Shown here one piece after another: positions 1 to 11,350 of a DNA stretch of 64,000 bases; the stretch's first letter is position 1; each line of letters starts with the position of its first letter. The notes below the pieces were generated by a model that saw only the letters and a program-made list of their open reading frames with translations, was not told where the DNA came from and made no database searches. Where the stretch lies: assembly GCA_902729315.2 (NCBI GenBank), contig LR746268.1, forward strand, positions 8,997,005-9,061,004, written 5' to 3'. The position numbers and the translations under genes were made by a program. This DNA comes from Spirodela intermedia. Taxonomy: Eukaryota > Streptophyta > Magnoliopsida > Alismatales > Araceae.

Positions 1-664
1 TGGATGGGCTAACAGAGCGAGCAAATCTTCTCAACTTGTGCAGATACTCGTAAACCTTATCGTCCCTCCCGGCTTCAGAGCTCACTTTCAGAAGAGAAGC
101 GAGTTCTGCCTCCTCTGGCATAATGCCCATCGACACCATGTGCTGTTCGACAGAATACGCCTTCTCGGCATTCTCTGCATCCTTGCAAAACGCGAACAGA
201 GCCGGATCGTAGGTTCTCAGCCTAGCGGAGACGCCATACCTCTCCCCCATGTCCTTCACCAATTCGAACGCCCTGTTTCCACCTTCCACTCCGTCGGCCG
301 CCGCAATCCTAGCCAGTGAAGTGATAGTGGACTCCGACGGGGGAATACCACTGGCCACCATGCGCTCGAAGATGCGAAACGCCTCCTCAACAGCAGCGGC
401 GACAAAAGCGGGAGAACGCTCCTCAGAGGAGCCGAGGGCGTTGGAGCATACATGGAGAAGTGTGTTGAAATGGTAGGCATTGAGGCGGAGCTTCGTGCCG
501 CCGTAGAGCGCGAGGGCGCCGTCGAGGTCCCCCTCTCTGGAGCAAGCGGCAAGCGACTGCTGGAACTCCCATTCCGGTGTGGGGTTCCTCTTCCTCTTCT
601 TCCCGCCGGCGCTCTCCTGCCGCTCAGGCCCCGAGCCCGCCGGCACGATCGGCTTCCCCGCCAT
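1..664 (-). CDS. PRORP: Protein-only RNase P (PRORP), N-terminal part, cut by window edge
   Basis: This is the 5' part of a gene whose 3' end lies left of the window; 221 codons are open from the ATG at 664-662 to base 2. PRORP enzymes remove the 5' leader of precursor tRNAs. The visible part is the PPR-repeat RNA-binding domain. Degenerate 35-residue PPR units carry phrases such as LYGGTKLRLNAYHFNTLLHV, MVASGIPPSESTITSLARIA and MVSMGIMPEEAELASLLKV, and the segment DKVYEYLHKLRR matches the end of the PRORP PPR domain. The metallonuclease (NYN) domain must lie outside the window. A basic KKRKR cluster near residue 24 and no obvious organelle presequence suggest a nuclear PRORP2/3-type protein (inference). 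The start is the first in-frame ATG. No intron is seen in this part. Confidence 0.9.
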   Translation of the reverse strand, partial: MAGKPIVPAGSGPERQESAGGKKRKRNPTPEWEFQQSLAACSREGDLDGALALYGGTKLRLNAYHFNTLLHVCSNALGSSEERSPAFVAAAVEEAFRIFERMVASGIPPSESTITSLARIAAADGVEGGNRAFELVKDMGERYGVSARLRTYDPALFAFCKDAENAEKAYSVEQHMVSMGIMPEEAELASLLKVSSEAGRDDKVYEYLHKLRRFARSVSPS

Positions 665-959
665 CTCCGCCGGCGAGCTCCTACGATTCCCCCCCGACCC
701 CCAACGGCAACGGAACCCTAGTCAGCATTTTCCTCTTCCTCTTAAAAATGGGCCACCTCTTCTCCACCCTTGGATCGATGCTTCCAATTATGGCCATGAA
801 CGCGTGTCATCACAAAGGAGTGCACACTAGCGGGGAAGAAATATAGTTGAATTTTGAAAATAAGGTCGAGCAGTCGGGCCCACCATCAAATCGAACGTTG
901 ACCGAGGACCCAGAACGTGCCGGTCTCGAGAAAGCGCTCTGAAGCAAACCCTAACGGCG
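665..959. promoter_or_regulatory. Divergent promoter with telobox and site II motifs
   Basis: This is the 295-bp gap between the PRORP start (664, minus) and the RRM-like start (960, plus). It holds AACCCTA at 714-720, TGGGCC near 747, GGGCCCA near 873 and a full telobox AAACCCTAA at 946-954. Site II (TGGGCY) plus telobox is a known plant promoter combination for genes of translation and cell growth. Bidirectional use is inferred from position only. Confidence 0.5.
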
Positions 960-1014
960 ATGGCGAGGATTTACATGGGCCACTTATCCCAAAACTTGGT
1001 CGCCGGAAACAGGT
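960..1014 (+). pseudogene. Orphan RRM-like first exon fragment
   Basis: An ATG directly after a telobox opens a short reading frame beginning MARIYMGHLSQN. IYMGHL fits the RNP2 consensus of RNA-recognition motifs (IYVGNL-like), as at the N terminus of SR splicing factors. A possible donor (CAG/GTTTGT) follows around 1011, and the frame stops soon after. I found no further RRM exons before the root-cap relic, which lies on the other strand from 1024. This looks like the surviving 5' end of a lost or displaced gene. A chance match is possible because only about 17 codons remain. Confidence 0.3.
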
Positions 1015-1023
1015 TTGTCGGCT

Positions 1024-2103
1024 CTACTTCTTGCAGACGATGACGTGGCAGCCGCGAAGTCCTCTCTCGCAGCTCAGAGTGGCCCTTTCAGAGGCCATGG
1101 CGGCGCGGGAGGCCCCCGCCACGCCGCCTGCAAACCTCACGTTGGTGCAGATGGGGCTGAAGAGGTTTCGGGCGGCGTACATGGCCTCTCCATGATAGGC
1201 ATCGCCGACGATATCTTCACGCCGCTGTTGTAGTCATCCCGGTAGGTCTGGCCCAGCACGCCGTGGACGTCGCTCGTCAGCGAATAGAACTGGAAGGCGA
1301 GCTCCAGGTGGGCGAAGCAGTCGTCGGCGGTGATGCCGTAGCGGAGGATCCAGGACTCCTCCTCGGTGATGGGCACGGCCTTGGCCGCCACCTTGAACAT
1401 GCCCACCGCCTCCACGTCGACGGAGTTGGTGCCGACGGTGCGGACGACAAACACCGTCGGCGATGAGGTGGACGACCACTTGGCGTCCTCCGTCTCGCCG
1501 TCGAGGGCGATGGTTGAGGCGGTCAACGGCGTCATCCCACGTTGCCGTCTTCTCGGCGCAGAGGTAGAGGCGGTGCTCGCCAAAGAGAATGCCGATGGAC
1601 TCCACCCAGGTGAAGTCGCGGGTCATGTCGGCGCCTCTCCGACCGATGAAGTGCTCGTATATGTTGAGGTGGGCATCGGAAACGAGGCAGAAGTCGCGGT
1701 CCTTCTTGCCGTGGAAGTAGAAGGTGATACCGTCCGCTCCGACAAACCTGTGGTTTTGGCAAATTGCACCCGGAACATTGCATCCTGCACCCGCCAAGAA
1801 GCAACCAGGTAGAATTTCATCAATATATATACCTCTCTCTCTCTCTCTCTCTCTCTTCCGGGGAGATGAGGAGACTCACGCAAGACCGGACTGCAGGTCT
1901 TGCAGTTGATGAAGCAGTTGTGAGGGCAGAAAGCCGGGCTTTCGTTGGGTATATCGTGGCAGAATCTCGCATTCTTGTTCCGACACTTGGTAATGGAGGC
2001 TTTGTCTGGATTCTAGCCTCCGTCGTCAGCCGTGGCCGTGAGGAAGAGGGCTGAGGTGGCAGTGAGGAAGAGCAGAGCACGGGACTGCCACCAGCCACGT
2101 CAT
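1024..2103 (-). pseudogene. Broken root-cap domain (LEA-related) secreted protein gene
   Basis: The homology is to plant Root_cap-domain proteins. After an ATG at 2103 a signal-peptide-like stretch (LLFLTATSALFLTATADDGG) lies in a different frame from that ATG and ends in TAG. The cysteine-rich part (KCRNKNARFC, CFINCKTC) follows in that frame. A CT-rich intron at about 1803-1886 joins cleanly to an exon with GITFYFHGKKDRDF and DFTWVESIGILFGE. Near 1521 the frame must shift by one base to continue as IALDGETEDAKW and EEESWILRYGI. Near 1190 it must shift again to reach the family's usual C terminus (MYAARNLFSPICTNVRFAGG), ending VIVCKK at 1024. So there is one nonsense change, a start-frame break and two internal frameshifts. 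Sequencing error is the alternative, but neighbouring genes read cleanly. Confidence 0.8.
1832..1856. repeat. CT microsatellite in the root-cap relic intron
   Basis: An uninterrupted CT run lies inside the single intron of the root-cap pseudogene. Confidence 0.9.
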
Positions 2104-2141
2104 GTTCCGACAGTCCCTTGACAGCAAAGACAGTAGGAGGA

Positions 2142-2172
2142 CGAAGAAGAAGAAGAAGAAGAGGAGGAGAGC
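2142..2172. repeat. GAA/GGA trinucleotide run
   Basis: An imperfect AAG/AGG triplet repeat lies between the root-cap relic and the copia element. No gene is seen in 2104-2239. Confidence 0.8.
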
Positions 2173-2244
2173 TGCCAGATGAGGAATATTCCTGTGATAC
2201 CTTCCCCCTCTCTAATGGAGACTCAAGTCAATGTATGGGGTGAC

Positions 2245-2689
2245 TTTTAGAATTAATCTCAATGTAGACAATGATATATATGAATTATATATTATTTGGC
2301 TATCATTGAATTAATCTCACTTAAAGTGATTTATTAAAGTTTAGGTATTTAAGATTACGACTTCTCTCATACGTATAGACATAAATATAAATATATGTAG
2401 AGATTAAGTTTTATGCTAATTTTATGATAAATTAAATTGAAAAAAGATACCAAGAGATTAGCCACCTCTTGTCTATAAATAGAGGGTCATGATCCTTGGG
2501 TCACACATAATGAGTCACTTTTAGAACATCTTATCTCTCTAGAACGAGTCATTGGACGACTCTCCTATGCTGATTCAAAAGGTCATCCTCGTACTTGTGC
2601 CTTCATGAATTCAAGTATAATTATAATCTATTCTCATTATATTTTATCATTCTTCATCTATCTCAACATTAAATCCTTCAGATCTAATG
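2245..2689 (+). repeat. 5' LTR of the copia element
   Basis: This pairs with 8519-8959 over its full length. The terminal TG...CA has decayed to TT...TG here. A TATA-like CTATAAATA lies near 2474, in the expected promoter region of the LTR. Confidence 0.9.
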
Positions 2690-2691
2690 TT

Positions 2692-2707
2692 TTGATTTTT
2701 AGAGCAT
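2692..2707 (+). other. Degenerate primer-binding site
   Basis: The stretch just after the 5' LTR resembles the initiator-methionine tRNA primer site (TGGTATCAGAGC) with several mismatches; the ending AGAGC is kept. Confidence 0.5.
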
Positions 2708-2774
2708 GAAATTTGTTCATTATTTTTCGTTCATCATGATATCATTTTTTATGCATTGTCTTGAGAATGAATTC

Positions 2775-3640
2775 AGGCATCAATTGTGGAAATCGAAAGG
2801 TTTCAACCTTACCACGGATGGATTAATGCGCCGTGCAGATGGGTCTGTCGACTCTTCTTCCTTTCCTGTAAAGGACGAGGAGTAGTGGCTTCCTCTCTTT
2901 TCCCCAAGGAAGATTTTCATTTGGAAATCATGGGCTGCAGGAGGGCCCCAACCATTCCTCTTTCTCCTTTCCGTCGTCAGATGGGATGCTAGAGAGTGGT
3001 GGACGGCACTTTCGGATGTCTAGACGCCGGAGGGCTCCAGAAGACGAAGGAGAGGCGCAGGCCGAAGCTGGAGGTTTCCGAAAGGATGTGCTATAGGCGA
3101 AGGGCTGCAGCGGCTTCTGCATGCTCTAATCCCTTCAGTTCTTCCTCTTCCTCTTACCGAAGGATGGTTTCTAGGCCTTCCAGAGATTAGCGGGAATGAT
3201 TGGGACATGGAGGGGAGGGGGGCAACCGATGTGGCTCCATTTTTTTCAAATGGGAGGCCATTTTTGGGCCGACCATTCCCAGCCCTAAGGTTTCTCCCTT
3301 CGTGCAACGGTTTGTGCGCCGCTCTGTTGCGTGAAACAGCTGCACCATTTTCGGTGCATGCCGGATGGGAGAAGAACCGTCATGCAATGGTTACATACAA
3401 CATTCGCGCCAGTTCTGGTGTGCGGCTTGGCTCGCGTCAGTTCTGGTACGCGGCTCAGCTCACACTGGTTCAGTTACACGGCTCAGCCCACATCGGTTCG
3501 GATGATTGGCTCAATGCGAGCTGGACAGCCGAAACGGTGCACTGCATCGGTTGGGTTAGATGGCATGCCGGCTCAACATAAGCCGATCCAATTAGTCGAT
3601 GCGCCGATCTACATTTGATGACGTCATGATGATGATATCA
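2775..3640 (+). other. GC-rich leader block in the copia element
   Basis: Between the primer site and gag lies about 870 bp of clearly higher GC than the rest of the element. It has no recognised protein homology, although it carries several short ORFs. It contains a 28-bp tandem repeat (3405-3516), a small hairpin (TGCACC...GGTGCA near 3340-3357) and a TGACGTCA palindrome at 3619-3626. It may be an original leader or captured host DNA; I cannot tell which. Confidence 0.5.
3405..3516 (+). repeat. Four tandem copies of a 28-bp repeat
   Basis: Units start at 3405, 3433, 3461 and 3489, each exactly 28 bp. They share a pattern of TCAGTTCTGG-like and CGGCTCAGC-like blocks, and the copies are diverged. 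Confidence 0.75.
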
Positions 3641-6600
3641 ACATTGGGTCTGCTGATGTCATGCCCATAAAAATTTATTTATTTCATATGTCATTTTATT
3701 CTTGAAATATTATTGATGATTTTATTTCAAAAAAAAAATGAAGTTATTTGAAATTTTTAATATTTATGTATACATTGAGTATGGTTAAATGTTAAATAAC
3801 TGTCATGATTCAAAATTTAGTAAATGTTTGATATTTTAGAATTATTACTTGAAGTAGAATCCTACCAAATTAAGCTCTCGTATAGATATTAATTTTTCTA
3901 ATGTATGAAATATTGTGTATGTGATTTTGTGAATACTAATTGGTTCAAAGAAAAGTTTAGTATTTTATAAATTATATATATTTATGATAATAAATAGGTG
4001 ATAATTATTTAGTATTTTTATATGAATAATAAGTCAATCTAAAAATAGGTTTATTATTTGGTAGAAACTTATTGTCAATATTTATTTATCACATCAAGAT
4101 ATTACTTGCAGTTAATATTATTAGCTAAACATAAAGTATTAATGTTGCACTCAATATCTTGTGATGGGAAATACAATTATTTGAAAATCAAGTTACTTAT
4201 GTGAGCTTTATATTATTCTTTATACAATTTCAACCTCTACTTCTACTAATTTTACTCAAATAAATTTTATTCCTATGTTAAATGACACTAACTTCAAAAT
4301 ATGAAAATAGAACGTTATGATAGTTTTTGGTTGTATAGATTAAGACATTGTATTAAGAGAAGATTGTCTTACAAACTCTCATGAGAATAAGAGAGATACG
4401 GATAAGTGGGACTGATTGAATCGCATGAGTCTTATGATCATATAGCGTGATATTCTAGAAGTTTTGATGAGAATTTTGTTTGAAGATGCCATTATAACAA
4501 GAGTTTTTCTTGAAGAACTTGAAAAAAAGTTTGTCAAGAACGATAAAATCAAAATAAGTACAATCTTAATAAATTTTATCTCTATGAAATATAAAGACAA
4601 GAAAAAAATAAGAGAGTACATTATCGAGATGTCTCATCTTACATCAAAATGAAAGGTATTAAAGTTAGAGCTATTAGAAGATTTGCTTGTGCACTAAGTT
4701 TTGATTTTTCTTCTTGCATTATTCAATCAATTTAAGGTGAGTTATAATTGTCAAGGGAACAAATAGTCCCTAAATGAGCTCATATTACATTGTGTGGAAG
4801 AAGAAGAAAGGTTAAAACAAGATAAACAAGAGAGTGTTCATTTGGTTATAACTTAAAAAAAAAAACCTACGATAAAAAAAGCTACAAGTATAGTGGTCAC
4901 ACGAAGAAGGATTGTATCAAATATCATACTTGGCGTACAAAGAAAAGTGACCTTCTCACTTTAATTTATTCAAAGGTTAATTTAACTTCTATATCCTTGC
5001 ACACATAGCGAATATATTCTAGTGTTATTATTCACATAAGTGTGTCTATACATGATTATATTTATTGTTGTAAGTCAATTGATGATGAAAGATATATTTA
5101 TTCAGACGATGACAATGTAGTAGTGGTGAAGGTAATAAGGACTTTTAGGTTATCATTAAAGACTTGTTACTATCTACATTTGATTTAGACTTATGTCATA
5201 TCATCTTTTAGACATAACTTGATTTCTATTTCTAATTTAGACAAATTTAATTATAGTTGTCTATTTATAAATAAAAACTTGAGTATCTTTGATAATTCAA
5301 ATCACATTAGTAGCAGTACTTTATCAAGTCATAATAACATATATTTACTTAAGAGAATGATCCTTTCTAATAAAATCTTACATATCAGTTCAAGGAGTAT
5401 TGATCGAATCATATCTAATGAAAATTTTGACCCACTTGATTATAAAGATTTTGATACTTATGTCAAATGTATCAAGGAGAAAAGGACAAACATAAAGAAA
5501 ATATGTGTCAATCGAGTTTCAAATGTCTTAGAATTAATATATATATATATATATATTAGTAGACCATTCTTTACAACCTCTTGAAATGATTAAATAATAT
5601 TTTATTACATTCATAGATGACTATTCTTAATTTGGCTACTTGTATCTTATTCAAGAGAAGTTTCAATCATTGAATGTGTTTAAGAAATATAAGATCGAAG
5701 TTGAAAATTAACTCAACAAAAAGATTAAGGTCATTAGATCAGACTGTGGTAGTAAATACTACAGTAAATATGATAAATTAGGTGAATAACATCTAGGACC
5801 TTTCACTAAATTTCTAAAAGAGTGTGACATCCTCTTATAGTACATTATGTTAGGATCTCCTAGCATGAATAGTGTTACTAAACGACAATACAAAATACTT
5901 AAATATATGATAAGGAGTATAATTAGTCAATCTACTATGTCAAATAACCTCTAGAGAGAAGAACTAAAGACTATAACTTATTTACTTAATCAAGTTCCAA
6001 CTAAGATAACTATTAAAACTCTTTATGCGCTTTGAATAGACAATAAGCTTAGTTTAAAATATTTACACATTTAGGATTATTTGATAGAGATAAAATCTTA
6101 CAAACTTAAATGAAAGAACTTGACTCCAAAATAGTTAGTTGCTACTTTATTAAATACCTGAAAAGGTTTAGGAGATATAAGTTTTATAATCTAACTACTA
6201 TGATTATTTTTGAAATGAAAAAGATTTATTTATTTGAAAATATTGAGTTTATGGAAAAAGATAACATTAGAGACATTAATTTTGAATAAGAATTTATAAA
6301 TATTTATTTTGTTACTATTGACAATAGTCTTGATGACATCATCTTGAGTAATATTGATCAAAAAGTAACTTCAGATCAAAATAATCTCATCATATCTCCA
6401 ATTTCAGAAGAATAAACTCAACATACTCAAAAACCAATATCTTTAAGAAGAATCACTAGAGAGAGGAGGAATGCGATTTCAGATAAATATATCGTATTTC
6501 TTTTAGAACATGAGGTTGACATTGGAGTGATAGAAAATGATATTAACTATTTTCATTAAGTTATGTAAAGTTTTATTTCTCATAAGTAGATTGATGCCAT

Positions 6601-8518
6601 GAATGAAGAGATTAAATTTATGAAGGACAATGATGTATGGGATCTTGTCTCATTGCCCGAAGATACGAAACCTATTGGTTGTAAATAAATATTTAAAATC
6701 AAAAGGGATTTGAAGGGTAATGTAGAAAATTATAAAGCTCATCTTATCATTAGGAAATTCACTTAAAGAGAAGGCATCAATTATATAGAGACTTTCTTTC
6801 TAATTTCATCGAAATACTCTTTTAGAATAATAATGACACTACTATCTTATTTTGATCTTGAACTACATCAAATGGATGTAGAAACTATATTTCTCAATAG
6901 TGACATTAATGAAATGATATATATGATGCAACTAGAAAATTGTGTCTAGAGACCCAAAGAAAATAGTATGCAAATTAAAAAAGTTTATCTATGAGTTAAA
7001 ACAAGCTTCTCATCAATGATATCATAAATTTAATAAAGTTATCATCTCATGTGATTTTGAGATGAATATGGGTGATAAATGTATATATTATAAGTTTAGT
7101 GTAAGTTATCATCTCATCTAGTTTTATATGTTGATGACATATTGCTTACTAATAATCATATAGGCTTACTTTGTGACACCAAAAGCTTTTTGTCAATTTT
7201 TCTTGAGATGAAGGATCTCAGTAAAATCTCTTTTGTATTAGACATTGAGATATATTGAAATCAGTCTTGAAATTTTGAGGTTGTCACAAAAGAGTTATAT
7301 TGAGAAAGCACTTGCGAGATTTAGTATATAATGATGTAAATTTTATAATATCCATGTTGTTAAAAGAGATAAATTTAGTCTCAATCAATATCTTAAGAAT
7401 GATTATGAGGCTAAAGAGATGCATAAGATTCTTTATACATCAATCATAGGAAGCCTTATATATACTCAAGTATGTACTCGTCCAAACATTACGTACATAA
7501 TTAAAGTACTCAACAAATATTTAAGCAACCCTATTGTGGATCATTAGAATACAAGAAAATGAGTTATGTGGTATTTACAAAAGATAAAGAACTATATGTT
7601 AACATATAAGAAATTAGATCATTTAGAGATCATCGGGTATTCAGACTTTGATTTCGTTAGATGTACTAATAACAAATGACCACTACGAGTCATATCTATA
7701 TGTTAACTAGAGGAACTATATTATAGAATAGTGCTAAGTAGATACTCATAACTTCTTCTATTATGGAGATAGAGTTTACAGTATGTTATGAGGTATAAAA
7801 TCATAAAATTGGGTTGAAAAATTTAGTCACATGGTCACGAAAATTGGATATAATTAAAAGATCACTAAAATTATTTTGTGATAATAAATCAATGGTTATG
7901 TTTTATAATAATAGTAGGAGCTTGACGAAGTCTAAACATATAGACATCAATTTCTTAATTGTTAAGAAAATAGTTCAAAGTGGTTAAATGTTTATAAAAT
8001 ATATTGAGACAAACTCTATGGTAGCAAATCTACTTACTAATGAATTATCACCAAAGATCTTTTATGAGCATCTTGCTCATATAGGTTTAATACCTCATGA
8101 AGATATGTAATTTCAATGAGAGTTTATATTTTGATGCTCATATAGTTATAAACATATACTTTGATTATTTTATGTATAAATAAAATTTATGATTATTCTC
8201 ACTCTGAATGTGGTTGTTTGATCTCCACTTGGAATAAGGAGTACTAAGTTAGAAATGTATATATATGAGTCACATTTTATGTAATTTTCATATTACACAT
8301 TCATATTTGATCTATGTTGTTCATTATATCGATATACGTGATTATTATTAGATTTAGTCATACAAAAAATGTGAATGAAAACCTCATTAGTTTTATATTA
8401 GTATAGTGATGGACAGAATTATTAGAGATATCTTTGATGATGAAAGTAAAATTTTGAGCTCATAAGGTCATAATGTACAATATCAAGTTATTGTACAAAT
8501 TTTGTCTAAGTAAAAGAT

Positions 8519-8959
8519 TATTAGAATTAATTTCAATGTGGATAATTATACATATGAATTATATATTATGAAGTTATCATTAAATTAATCTCATTTAAAG
8601 TGATTTATTAAAGTTTAAGTATTTAAGATTACAACCTCTCTCATAAATATGAATATGGATATAAATATGTAGAGACTAGATCTTATTTTAATTTTATGAT
8701 AGACTAAATTGAAAAAAGACACTAACAGGCTAATCCCCTCTTATTTATAAATAGGAGGTCATGGTCCTTAGGTCATATATCGTGAATCACTTTTAGAGCA
8801 TCCTATCTCTCTAGAGTAAGTCATTGGAGGACTCTCTTATACTGATCCAAAAGGCTATCTTCGTACTTATGTCTTCATGAGTTCAAGTATACTTATAATT
8901 CATTCTCATTGTGTTTTATCATTCTCTATCTATCTCAATATTAGATCCTAGATCCAATA
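8519..8959 (+). repeat. 3' LTR of the copia element
   Basis: This partners the 5' LTR at 2245-2689. The sequence just upstream (AAGTAAAAGAT) looks like a decayed polypurine tract. Confidence 0.9.
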
Positions 8960-8964
8960 GTGAC

Positions 8965-9266
8965 ACCAGCTGAAATTTTTAAGTGTTAAGACGAACGACG
9001 TGGCATTCACGACTAGTAGAGAAATATTTTAAGGGCTCCTCACGATGTTTAAATCGGATTGAATCACTTATAGTGAGAAGAGTGAATGTCTCTCAGAGGT
9101 TGGGTTCAATGGGTCAAACCTTTCTGAGGGCGGGTGAGCTCTTTTAAGGAGATGCTGCTTATCTCTCTAAACCGTGTTGTAACTTGTCATAAATGGGAGA
9201 GCCATGGTTCAACGACGATCTAGAAGTTTGTTTTCTCCATGCGGCGGGCAGTATCTGTCTCTCTCT

Positions 9267-9308
<42 letters not shown>

Positions 9309-10105
9309 TTATTTATCTATATATCTCTCTTATGTTGGAACCTTCACTATCATATTAGATGCAGGCTACATGTTTACAATAATTAGAAAAAATCATTGCG
9401 CTATGTGAAAAACGTTGGACAGAACCTATGCTTTTTCAGTGCAATCCACGTGGGTGCGTCTCTGCGGCGGCCGGTTCCTTGATTCCTCGGGTTTTGGGCG
9501 CCGGCCCCTTTAGAATCCATGAAAAACGTGACTTTGGGCCCAGGGCCCGAAGTTTATTTTGCTTACGTGGCATCCTCCTCGTTCCGTCCCAGTCATCCAC
9601 CACGGAATCCCCCACTTTATTTCTCCAGAAAGCAACAACCCCCACCCCAGGACGCCCTTCAACGCCAAGCAACCATCAACCGTGAATCTTACATCAAACG
9701 GTTGCTTTGGTGGGCCATCGGTGGACCCGCCTCCTCACCAAACGCATTTCTTCTCTTCGGCGTGTCGGTTGAGTGGTCCACGAGGAGTCTACTGCGAGAA
9801 AACATAGGAAGTTTCCTAAAGATAGGCCAGGTACAGTATTTATTATGACTCACTATTTCACGTTAAAATAATTTCGGTGTATTTAAATCGCGAAAATTTA
9901 TTTATTCTGGACTTTTACCGGAGCTGGTAAAAATAAAAGGGTTTGAAAATAAGATGCCACGCTGGCCCGTTGAGCATTATCTTTTTTTTATTATTATACG
10001 CCCCCTTCTCCGACCCTTATATTTGGAGGCGCCGTGTAGACTCGGTAGACATCGGCGGCACCTGGCATCCGATCATCGTGGAACTCTCTCTCATTCTCCC
10101 GGGCG
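8965..10105. other. Intergenic stretch upstream of the copper chaperone gene
   Basis: It holds a TA microsatellite (9270-9304) and a more GC-rich part from about 9430 on, with short ORFs that match no family I know. A TATA-like CTTATATTT near 10015 lies about 90 bp before the chaperone ATG and could be its core promoter. No gene is seen. Confidence 0.6.
9270..9304. repeat. TA microsatellite
   Basis: An uninterrupted TA run of about 35 bp. Confidence 0.95.
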
Positions 10106-11316
10106 ATGGCTGAGGTGAGCGCGCCAGTCGAGCCCTCTGGGAGTGTTTACTTAGATTATCTTTCCGGGCTGTCTGATTGTAGAGTGATTTGTTTTGCGGA
10201 GGACGAGATCAATCGCGGTCGGTTTTTGTTATCGGTAATGGTAGATGGAGGTACGAAGGATGGAAGGGATCCAGTCTATGATTTCAGCCCTTCTTCTTTC
10301 CTTCCATACGCTTTCGTCTTGTCGATCGAAATTTCGTCTGAGTCGTCGAATCTGCTATCGTGATTTTGATTTTCATCTCTTTTGCTAGGGCTTCCGCACG
10401 TCAGCTACTGCTGAATTCTTTCATGTTTCTCCGGACCGCAGTTAGGTTAGGTACCTTGCGAATCCAATGACTGATTGCTCGTCCAGGATAATCTCTGCCC
10501 CCTTCGTAGTTTCACTGATTGCTTCGTGGTGTAGAGGTTAAGTACCCTAGCATAGGAAAGAATTGGTAGAAGCTTCTCCAGGGGGTTTTTAGGTATCCGT
10601 AGACCATTAAGTGAATGATAGGGGACGATGTGAAGACGTCAGACACAGTACTCTCTTGCCCTTGGCATTTGTTATCGGCATTACAGTCGCCGAATCATGG
10701 CGATTTCTGAGGGTTCTGATGGGTGCTTGTTTCTGCAACTTCTTGGTGAACAATCAATCATCTTCCATAACTAGCAGTGATATGCATGAAACTTCAGCTT
10801 TTTTCTGCCGGTACTAGTCTTTTCGGGAAATCAAAACCATGGGAACTGCCCGCCATCTGCGATGGCCGTATGACTTTCTCAATCTGGATATCCCCCAAAT
10901 CTATGAACTTACTGCCTCGGCCTTGGGGGGTTTGATCTGGGCTTTACATGTTGAGGTAAGGGGATTGTTGGGAACCCTGAAGGAGAGGGTCGATCTCTCC
11001 AGCACGTGTGATGTTGTTACTTGGATTGACATCTGGACGACGGTTCTGCCTTTTTATTGGATGCTTTTTGCTGAATCGTGAGAAGGCTATTGGATTTTTT
11101 TAAAAAAAATTCTTGGCAGTCTTCAGTTCTCTGTCCTTGTTATTTTTATTAATTTTACGAAGAAGTATAGAGAGAGCATTGTGATTATCTAGAAGAAGGA
11201 TCTAGTACGAATGAAGAAAATATTTAGATAGAGAATACTTGGATTTACTGTATTCTCTGGTTTCATATGCTAGATCTGTATGCCCATGTATCTCCCTCTC
11301 TCTCCCTCTCTCTCCC

Positions 11317-11350
<34 letters not shown>

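Larger units (their letters stand above)
2240..8964 (+). mobile_element. Decayed Ty1/copia LTR retrotransposon
   Basis: The element runs 2245-8959 and is flanked by the 5-bp target duplication GTGAC (2240-2244, 8960-8964). Two LTRs of about 440 bp differ at roughly one site in eight by eye, so the insertion is old. Domain order is gag, integrase, reverse transcriptase, RNase H, which defines Ty1/copia. Coding remnants: gag near 4464-4930 with a damaged zinc knuckle, integrase near 5219-5990, RT near 6640-7270 with the YVDD catalytic box around 7130, and RNase H with the polyprotein end near 7600-8110. All frames contain many stops, so it cannot act on its own. The leader between primer site and gag is unusually long and GC-rich. 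Confidence 0.92.

Noticed and set aside
2786-3618. Short ORFs in the copia leader as captured host genes
   Set aside because: No family match and no consistent frame; reported only as a compositional block.
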